DNA of 64,000 nucleotides from Neostapfia colusana (lineage: Eukaryota > Streptophyta > Magnoliopsida > Poales > Poaceae). The stretch lies in contig JASWHV010000008.1 in the NCBI GenBank assembly GCA_030760725.1, positions 55,651,671 to 55,715,670 on the forward strand, written 5' to 3'. Positions 56,249 to 64,000 of this stretch are shown here, piece after piece. The notes under the pieces are model-generated. The model searched no databases and was not told where the DNA came from. It saw only the letters and a list, made by a program, of their open reading frames with translations. Each line of letters starts with the position of its first letter. Within the stretch, counting starts at the first letter, position 1. Both the position numbers and the translations under genes were made by a program.

Positions 56249-58097
56249 TCATAACCTTTGGGTTCCGTCCTTCTTGGGCACAAATATCACTGGAGCTCCC
56301 CATGGTGAGGAACTAGGACGAATATACCCCTTCTCCGTCAATTCTCTTAAATGATCCTTGAGTTCTCCTAGCTGCTTGGAGTCCATCTGATAAGGTCTCT
56401 TGTATATCGGAGTTGTTCCAGGCACTAGCTCAATCGCGAATTCCACTTCACGATCAGGAGGCATACCTGGCAACTCCTCTGGAAAAACATATGGATATTC
56501 TCTGATGATCCTGATCTCCTCCACTTTCACCTCAACTTGATTTAATTTAATGTCCCTCCTAGGCTCTTGTATTGTTATGAACTTTACTCTTGTGCCACTA
56601 GGGTGAGTTAGTTCCACTGTTCTGGTCGAACAATGGATGATCCCCTTATGTTTGGTCAACCAATCCATACCCAAAATAATATCTATCCCTTGTGAATCTA
56701 TCACTATGAGGTTGGCAGTAAATACTACCCCATTAATGTCTAGATTCACCTTGGGACACACTCGTCTTGTCCTTATTTCTCCACCTGGAGAGTTTACTGC
56801 TAGCATATGGTTCATTTGTGTTGTGGCTAGATCATGCTTCTTAACAAACCCTTGGGCAATGAACGAGTGGGTAGCACCCGAATCAAACAACAGGGTTGCA
56901 ATGTGTAAATTGACAGGAAACTTACCAACTACCACATCGGGTGCCTCTTGCGCCTCCTCCATGGTCACGTGGTTCACACATCCTCGCATCACATTCTGCT
57001 GTTGCGGCTGCACATGCTTCTTCTTTGGGCACTTATGGGCGTAGTGCCCCACTTCACCACAGTTAAAGCATTGCACCCCAACCTTAGGTGCCTGGCCTTT
57101 GTTGTCTTGGGGTTGGCTCTGTGGTCCTTGCACTGCTGGTCGAGGTTGATATGTGGGACGAGGTTGCTGTACAAACTGACGCTGCGGCTGTGCCGGTGCT
57201 GATGGAGGCCTGAAATTTGGGTTGCACCCTCTGGGTGCTGAGTAGGGCACCAAAGCACGGCTCGTCTGCCCTGTGGTGGGTTGCATTAGTCGTGGGCGTG
57301 TGTTGCTACACGAGGCTTGGTGTGACCATCCCGCCTTCCTGTTATTTTCATTTTCCAAGGCCTTCAGCTTCCTTTCCACAACAAATGCTCTGTCCACCAT
57401 CTTTTGGAAACTTTCGTACTCGTTGGAGGACATTGCACACTGCATTTCTGCTGTAAGTCCTTCCATGAAGCAATCCTGTTTCTGCTCATCAGTCTCTATG
57501 TCCCGTGGTGCATAACGGGATAGTTGGGTGAATTTAGTGAGGTATTCCCTCACCGTCATGTTTCCTTGCTGCAGCCCCAAGAACTTCTTTCTCTTGTTTT
57601 TAAGTTCACCCCTTGGTATGTAATGGTTGCGGAAGCTACGCTTGAACTCTTCCCAAGTGATGTTCTCGGGGTCATGATGGGCGGCCACGTAAGCGGTCCA
57701 CCAATTCAGCAGCAGGTCCATGCAATTGGTGAGAAGCAAACAGCACCCCCTCATACCCTTGGCATTGTATGATCCTCATCTTGCTCTCAATGGTCTTTAG
57801 CCAGTCATCTGCCTCCAGGGGTTCAGCAGCACTTGCAAACTTTGGAGGTTGAGTTCCTAGAAACTCACTCAACCTTGGTTGGCGTGGTGCAGCTTGTGGA
57901 GGTGGAGCTTGGTGCAAGTTGGCCACCACTTGAGTCAGGTTCTGGATGAGATGATTTTGATTCTCAAGCATTTTGTGGATGGGATCAACTCCTTCACGGC
58001 GACCACCCCTGTCTTGGCCTCCAGAAAGATGAGGGTTGCCGACCTCATCGTTGTTGTTGGCGGGGTTGGCACCACGACTCTTTCCTCTTCCGGCCAT
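56249..58097 (-). pseudogene. gypsy-3 gag, protease and RT N-terminus
   Basis: Gag starts MAGRGKSRGANPANNNDE at 58097. A one-base frameshift near 57700 separates it from the next frame (57754-56249): WEEFKRSFRNHYIPRGELK, zinc knuckle CFNCGEVGHYAHKC, protease LLFDSGATHSFIAQ and IDIILGMDWL. The RT start follows (REVEFAIELVPGTTP, GYIRPSSSPWGAPVIFV, KKDGTQRL). It stops at TGA 56249-56251, where CVDYR is expected. Together with the downstream frame there are two stops and one frameshift in the whole polyprotein. Confidence 0.92.
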
Positions 58098-59385
58098 CTA
58101 TCATGATCAACCAATTGTCAATTTAAAGCATTACGTATTATCTTACCAATTTTACTTGTTTACACTTTGAAATGTTGAGGCCTTGTGGTATTTATATTTT
58201 CTGAGGGTTCATGTCACGCGCAAAAATAAATGCACTATTAGTTTCATAGGGGTTCACACATCAAAGCAAAGCAACCTGAAGACGAGGTTGTGGACAATTG
58301 CTCATGGCTTCCACAACTCACGTCACACACCACACATTAACACACCATTATCTAAGGTATTGACTCGCCTACTCGATAACCTACTGAACTATGGGGAAGT
58401 ACTCTACACGACTCGTATCACTGAGCTGGCTCCTCGGGATCTTCCTCATTATTGCGGCTGCCTTCTGACTCCGCTTTGGGTGGGGAGGCTGCTGGTGGAG
58501 AAGTGTGGTGACGCCTACTCGCCCAACGATCTGGGGAGTCAGGAGTCCATGTGTCATTCACGGTGACACACAGTTCATTCTCATCCCCTCTTTCTCTCGC
58601 CCTCAAGCTGGATCGAAGCAACGCCTCAGTCTCCTTCAGGGTGTCACGTGCATCCTGAAGCTCCTGCTGACATTCCTGCAGTCGAGTGTTGAGCATAGCA
58701 GCATCCTCCAAGCACAGGTTCATGTGCTCATGGGAAGTCCCTTGCTGCACTGGTGGGTACTTGTACTCCGTCGTACCACTCTCACGCTGGAGAACATACA
58801 TGTACTCAGTCCTGTCTAGGTGGCGACGGTAGATGTGACTGTGGCAGGTGATGGCCTCCCAGGTGACATCCTTCTCCGCATCGACCTGTATCGCTCGACA
58901 AGCTGGAGAGCAGTGGATCTTAAGCAGCTGATTTTCATGGATAATCCTCATTTCCGAACTCCATTCTTCCCGCTTCTCCCGGATGGTCCGGGTGGAGCTA
59001 TAGTGTATGATTAGCTTGCCCGTATTGCCGGCGGCTTGGAGCATGCATCGAAGATGGCGAAACAAGCCTCCTACTGCCAATCCGTAGGAGAGATACATCA
59101 CCGGACGGTTCTCCTCTCTCAGGGAAAAGGGCAACTACGGGAACTCTCCCTCCGGTGGACTTGCGGGCGGTGCGGATCATGCGAACCATCTAAACATAAA
59201 GCATTTAAAATTAAGTTAGATAAGATTTTAAACAAAAATCCTATTTTGAATAAAAGATGGGGTAAGATGAATAAAGTGGCCCATTAAATAACACTTTTCA
59301 ACCCACACCTTTGTAAAATAGTTTTTAAGAAAATAGGGTCCCTTACTACGTCCATTTCTACCTAGGTCCACGTTCCTATGGGCAA
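58098..59385 (-). other. gypsy-3 leader, including a 238-codon open frame
   Basis: The leader between gag and the primer site. A long minus frame at 59134-58418 (MPFSLREENRPVMYLSYGLA; central heptad-like ARDTLKETEALLRSSLRARE; acidic end) has normal amino-acid composition, but I recognise no domain. Tekay leaders sometimes hold such open frames; coding is unproven. Confidence 0.5.
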
Positions 59386-59402
59386 CCTTGGCTCTGATAC
59401 CA
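59386..59402 (-). promoter_or_regulatory. Primer binding site of gypsy-3 (initiator tRNA-Met)
   Basis: The minus strand reads TGGTATCAGAGCCAAGG, four bases inside the LTR end GTGTGACA. Confidence 0.93.
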
Positions 59403-59406
59403 CTTC

Positions 59407-62400
59407 TGTCACACCTGGTTTTTCCGAAGAATAACCGAGTGAAGATCACATGTATGCCAGGATCATTTTCTCATACATGTGATGAAAAATAGTGAAGCAT
59501 CATTTATTACAAGCCAGGTGTCAAAAATAAATAAGTCTTACATAGCATATGTCTCGATGGACGATATTAAGTTCATAACAAGTAAATATAATAGCAGCGG
59601 AATATTATTCTTGTGGGCTCCGTCACAGGCGTTGCCCGGGGGACTCCATGAACCTAGAAACCTTCTTCGGGTCCAAAGTCTTGATCATTAAACACCACAT
59701 CATTCTCTTGACCTGAGCAGCAATATAAACCAACAAATATGCAAGTTTGAGTACCGATGGTACTCAGCAAGTGTGGGAAAATTTTGTCATGCATGGCTAG
59801 AGCAAGGAGAGGTTGAACTCATGGTTAAAGCACTACGCAATTAATACCTATCACCTTAGCTTATTAAGCACCTACATTACTACATAGGTGAAATGGTCCC
59901 AATCTCCCAACCCATCATCATAATCAAATAACCATAACATCATTTCCAATATTAATCTCTCCGCTTAACATCCTCAACTTCCAAATCCATCAATCCTCTA
60001 ATCACGAATAAGTCCAAGCCGCTCTTGACCGTGAGCACGTCTGTCATGATAGTTTTGACTCTGCAGATTTTGCACCACTGTACCCACATGTAGTGATTTC
60101 ATCCCCCGTTGCCGGGTGGACTAAAAGAACCTCCATTATGCCAGTGGCCACAAACCACATTCACACTTCCCAAGTGTGTAGCCAGGAGATCACTACGAAG
60201 CCTTTACAAAGGGATTCCCGACGAGTGTGGGCCCACTGAGGTTTCACCCCTAACAGCATACAAGAGGCTCCAACCCCGCTACAGTGGCCCCCTCTTGAGC
60301 CTTGTGGTTCGTATGGTAGTCCAACTGACACCTACTCCCCGCACCATTCAACACACCCATGCTACGCCGGGGATACACCTAATTAATTGGCCAAGCTGCC
60401 CCATCTCAGCATGTGGTTGGCACGGTAAAGCCAGGTTACATGCTCCATGAACCGGTCCTTAGGATCCAGGCAAGTACTAAACACAAACCCGAGTCTCGTG
60501 CACCCAGCACCAACCAAAACATCCAACTTGCCTTGATCCCTACCTCTACATAACTCATAACATCTCATTCAAGAGTAAGGTAAGCAAGTTGATAATATCA
60601 TATCCCACTTATCCCATTCTAAGCATGGCTAAGCATAAGTAATATGAATGAATGATATAATAAAGCAAAATCCCATCCCAAGCTACAAGGAAAACAAGGT
60701 AATGCAATTCTAGGGAAACTTCCTAGCATGGGTTTCATATTTCAATTGACAATGCAAATAACTCTATCTACACATCCTAGTATAGGAACAAAGTGGTCAA
60801 GGACACTTGCCTTCTTCCTGCTGCTCTGGGAATGGAAAGTCTTGTTCTTGGAAGGGAAGAACTTGCTCTGGGGCAGGTTCTACTCATACCATCACAAATA
60901 GCAAAAGAAAACAACAATCCATAAGACATAGTTCACACTTTTACTTCATACAAGCCACACATTCACACCTATGAAAGTCATTCACACTTCTAAGGGTTGT
61001 GGTTACTCTATGTGTGTTGATTTTTGGCCTACATGCACTTTTAAACATATGTATTTTATTTCTAACTTTTGTATTCAGATTTCTGTTTGCACACTATATA
61101 TGAATTTCTAATTTAAACAAATTCTTTAATACCCTCTTTAGCTACCAAGTTTGCATGGAAGGTAATTTCCTACTCCAAATGGGTTTTCAGATCTTCTACC
61201 AAATCCTAAACTGAAATCTTTGGATTTGGAAACTTCATTTATCATTTTCTAGTTATGCATACCTAGTTGCTATATTTTCAGATTTATTTCCTATGCCTAA
61301 ATGTGAACTTTATTATGAAAATAGTAAGACACCCCATCTAAACAGAATAGGTTCTGATATAAGATATTAAATAATATATTTTTGAACTTCTCCTCTGATG
61401 TGAACTAATTTAAATCTATTTTACCCATTTTCAAAATTATTTATTAACCTAAAAATGTGTTCCTAGAACTAATAAACATGAACACACCCAAACAGATTTC
61501 ATTTCAGCCTAAAATTTATTTTTTTAGTTCATTCTAAAGCTTTCCAAATGTTAGTAGAGTTTAAACTTGAATTTACAATGTGTTTGCCTCACCCTTTTAA
61601 ATTTAAATCTTAATTACATATTCAAATTCCTAAATTTAATATTATATAAGGTTAAAAAGGCAAACTCACCCCATTACAGGGTCTATTATATTATTTCATA
61701 AATTTCTAGGGGTCTAGTTACACATAACAGAGGGGTTTTCCTAATTTTTATTAAGTCCAGGGGCTAAAACTGATTTTTAATTGAATTTACATGAATTTCT
61801 GAAGTTCCAGGGGCTAGATCAGAAGTTTCCGGGGCTAGCTCGTATTTTCCGAGATCCCCAGGGGGTAGCACGTAAGAATCCCGGTCTTAATAATGCGGGG
61901 CTGACGTGGACCGTCCGATTTAAAACAGATGGCTCAGATTAGATCGCCGAACCGGTACGCGCGTGTTTTAATTCCACCATGCGATTTAAAATAGACGGCG
62001 CACAAGCGGCCACGTCGCTCTGATCGAGCGCAGGCGGCGCTGCCCGGCGGCGCACGGCGGCGGGAGGTGGCGATCTCGCCGGCATACTTCGGATCTTCGT
62101 CAATTCTTCCTAAAACTGGGATTTCATGGCATAGATTGGTAGAGGGGAGGTCGGGGATCTCACCTCGGGATTTTTCTTGAGCTCGGAGGTCCTAGAAGGC
62201 AGTCGGCGACGAGGTCCGAGGTGAATTAACGGCGATGCTCATCGGCGCTGTGTCTGAAGCACAAACCACCGAGTTTTCAACACCTGCGTGATTCCCCGGA
62301 GGCGGTGGAACACGATCGGCGCGTTAGATCAGAGAACCCAAGCAAAGATCGAGAGAAAACGGTGATCGGAGCTTCGGTTCTCACCGGGAGGAAAAACAGC

Positions 62401-62824
62401 CGATCGCGGTTGAAAAACGGGACGATGCCGGTGTTTATATAGCCGGGGGAGGGCGGTGTTCGGTTGGGATCGAGCTGGAGTCGTCCAGAACCGAAATTTG
62501 GCTGGGATACGCGGGTATCCGGGGTGGTTTCGATTCGGGGGAGAGAGGAGTCCCGGGTCGGACGAGCGCGCGCGCGAGGAGGAAGAATACGGCGGGCCCC
62601 ACATGTCAGTGAGAGGAAAACGGGGTGCGCGGCTGCGGGCTGGCGCGGGGGTGAGGTGGGCCGGCTGGTGGGTTTCGGCCCACTGGCCGGGGGTTTTGTT
62701 TTTTTCTTTTTCTTTTTCTTTTCTGTTTTGAGTTGAATTTGAATTCCAATTTGAATTTCTGCACCACATGCAATACGTCTAAAAATTTTTAAATTCCCCT
62801 CTTAACAGGTTTTGGGGTGTTACA
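59407..62824 (-). repeat. Second LTR of gypsy-3
   Basis: It runs from TGTCACACCTGG to GGGGTGTTACA, 3418 bp, nearly identical to 50182-53581. The minus-strand TATA box is at 62434-62442. It is shared between two internal regions. Confidence 0.95.
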
Positions 62825-64000
62825 GCTCTACCCCCCTTAAAAGAAATCTCGTCTTCGAGATTGGTGGTTCTAAGAAAACAATTCCGGAAACTGTGCCTTA
62901 AGCTCGTCTTCTCGCTCCCATGTGGCTTCCTCTTCCGAGTGATGCTTCCACTGCACCTTGCACATCCGGATTCTTTTATTTCTTGTGAGGTGTTCCATTT
63001 TCTCTAAAACCTTGACCGGTTGCTCGGCATAAGACAGATCCTCGGCTACGTCGACCTCATTCATGGGTAACATCTCTTCAGCCGCCCTCAAACATTTCTT
63101 GAGCTGTGACACATGGAATACATTGTGCACATCCGATAGGCGAGCCAGCAGTTCTAGTTGATATGCCACTTCGCCTTTCCTCTCCAGAACTTGAAAGGGT
63201 CCGATGTATCGAGGTGATAACTTCCCTTTCACCTTGAACCGACGAAGTCCTCGAATAGGGGACACCTTGAGGTAGACATAGTCCCCCACGTTGAAAACGA
63301 GTTCTCTTCTTCGTACATCGGCATAGATCTTTTGTCGTGTCTGTGCTATCCTCAAGTTGTTGCGGATTTCCCTCACCTTCGCCTCGGCTTCTTGTAGTAC
63401 TTCGGGCCCAAACACTTTGCTTTCCCCCGTTTGGTTCCAAAATAGTGGAGTTCTGCATTTCCTCCCATACAAAGCCTCAAATGGTGACATCTTCATGCTA
63501 GACTGATAGCTGATGTTATAGGAGAACTCCGCATATGGTAGGTTCTTATCCCAACTCCGGTTGTTTTTGAGTGCACACGCTCTCAGCATATCCTCAAGGA
63601 TCTGATTGGTTCTTTCCGTCTGCCCTTCAGTTTGGAGATGATAGGCAGAACTAAAGTTCAGATGGGTTCCCATGGTTTCATGCAGCTTCTGCCAGAACCT
63701 TGAGGTGAACTGTGTCCCTCGATCCGACACTATCTTCTTTGGCACTCCATGATAACACACGATCCTTGACATGTACAACTCCGCCAATTTGGATCCGCTG
63801 TAGCTTTCTTTCACGGGGATGAAATGAGTTACCTTGGTTAGCCTGTCGATGATGACCCATATCGAATCATATCCTGATTGGGTCCTAGGCAATCCCACTA
63901 TGAAATCCATACCGATTTCTTCCCATTTCCATTCAGGCACTTTGAGTGGTTGCAACAATCCCGCGGGTCGTTGATGTTCTGCTTTCACCAACTGACATGT
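62825..64000 (-). CDS. gypsy-3 second internal region: integrase and chromodomain of pol, open to the window edge
   Basis: A polypurine tract (62825-62843) is followed by a 373-codon frame (63991-62870) without a stop. It shows GMDFIVGLP, VSDRGTQF and QTERTNQ (all three integrase catalytic residues), GPFQVLERKGEVAYQLELL and the chromodomain-like tail to the stop at 62870. It differs from 53627-54740 at only a few residues (for example SDRGTQF versus SDRGKQF; LQTEGQTER versus PQTDRQTER). Whether the upstream part is intact cannot be seen. Confidence 0.92.

Larger units (their letters stand above)
50182..64000 (-). mobile_element. Tandem Ty3/gypsy chromovirus (Tekay type), gypsy-3: LTR-internal-LTR-internal
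   Basis: There are LTRs at 50182-53581 and 59407-62824, a full internal region between them (53582-59406), and the start of a second internal region directly after the second LTR (62825 to the window end). Both internal regions begin with the same polypurine tract and pol 3' end. The second LTR is not followed by any target duplication, so the pair is a recombinant tandem. LTRs agree at roughly 97-98% by eye, making this the youngest element here. Confidence 0.92.

Overview
The window is repeat-rich DNA from a plant nuclear genome, almost certainly a grass (Poaceae, possibly panicoid). The evidence is nested LTR retrotransposons with plant-type polyproteins and initiator-tRNA-Met primer sites, CACTA and hAT DNA transposons, and fragments of plant nuclear genes. 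There is no bacterial gene structure, no rRNA or tRNA gene and no CRISPR array. I see no intact host gene. Almost every open frame belongs to a mobile element and nearly all carry stops or frameshifts.

Layout. (1) 1-20526: a minus-strand Ty3/gypsy chromovirus of Tekay type (gypsy-1). Its left LTR is cut by the window edge. Its pol is split by a minus-strand Ty1/copia SIRE-type element (3190-14394) that has an extra ORF behind pol and many copies of the palindrome CGGACTAGTCCG. (2) 20527-23389: the 3' part of a CACTA (En/Spm) transposon with a decayed intron-containing accessory transposase gene, subterminal repeats and a terminal CACTACGGG repeat; gypsy-1 apparently inserted into it. (3) 23390-31121: old intergenic DNA with a probable Helitron end, a 3.2-kb solo LTR (25327-28540) with perfect 5-bp target duplications, and a hAT-like element (29935-31121). 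Both of these two carry host-gene fragments: CBF5/dyskerin in the solo LTR, and chloroplast GAPDH B with its intron in the hAT-like element.

(4) 31124-33480: the 5' part of a plus-strand Ty1/copia element, truncated inside integrase. (5) 34020-49432: an old minus-strand Tat-type gypsy RT remnant, split by a complete but decayed Tekay element (gypsy-2, 34391-49000, target duplication ATCCA). Gypsy-2's left LTR holds a 464-bp hAT MITE with an 8-bp duplication. (6) 49433-50181: LTR, primer site and leader of another plus-strand copia element, interrupted by (7) gypsy-3. Gypsy-3 (50182-64000+) is the youngest Tekay element and is arranged LTR - internal - LTR - internal, a tandem structure expected from unequal recombination.

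Two nesting stacks give a relative order: CACTA, then gypsy-1, then SIRE copia; and Tat gypsy, then gypsy-2, then hAT MITE, with the copia LTR then gypsy-3 on the right flank. The most notable content is the pair of captured host-gene fragments and the palindrome array. Identifications rest on reading motifs by eye; no database search was run.
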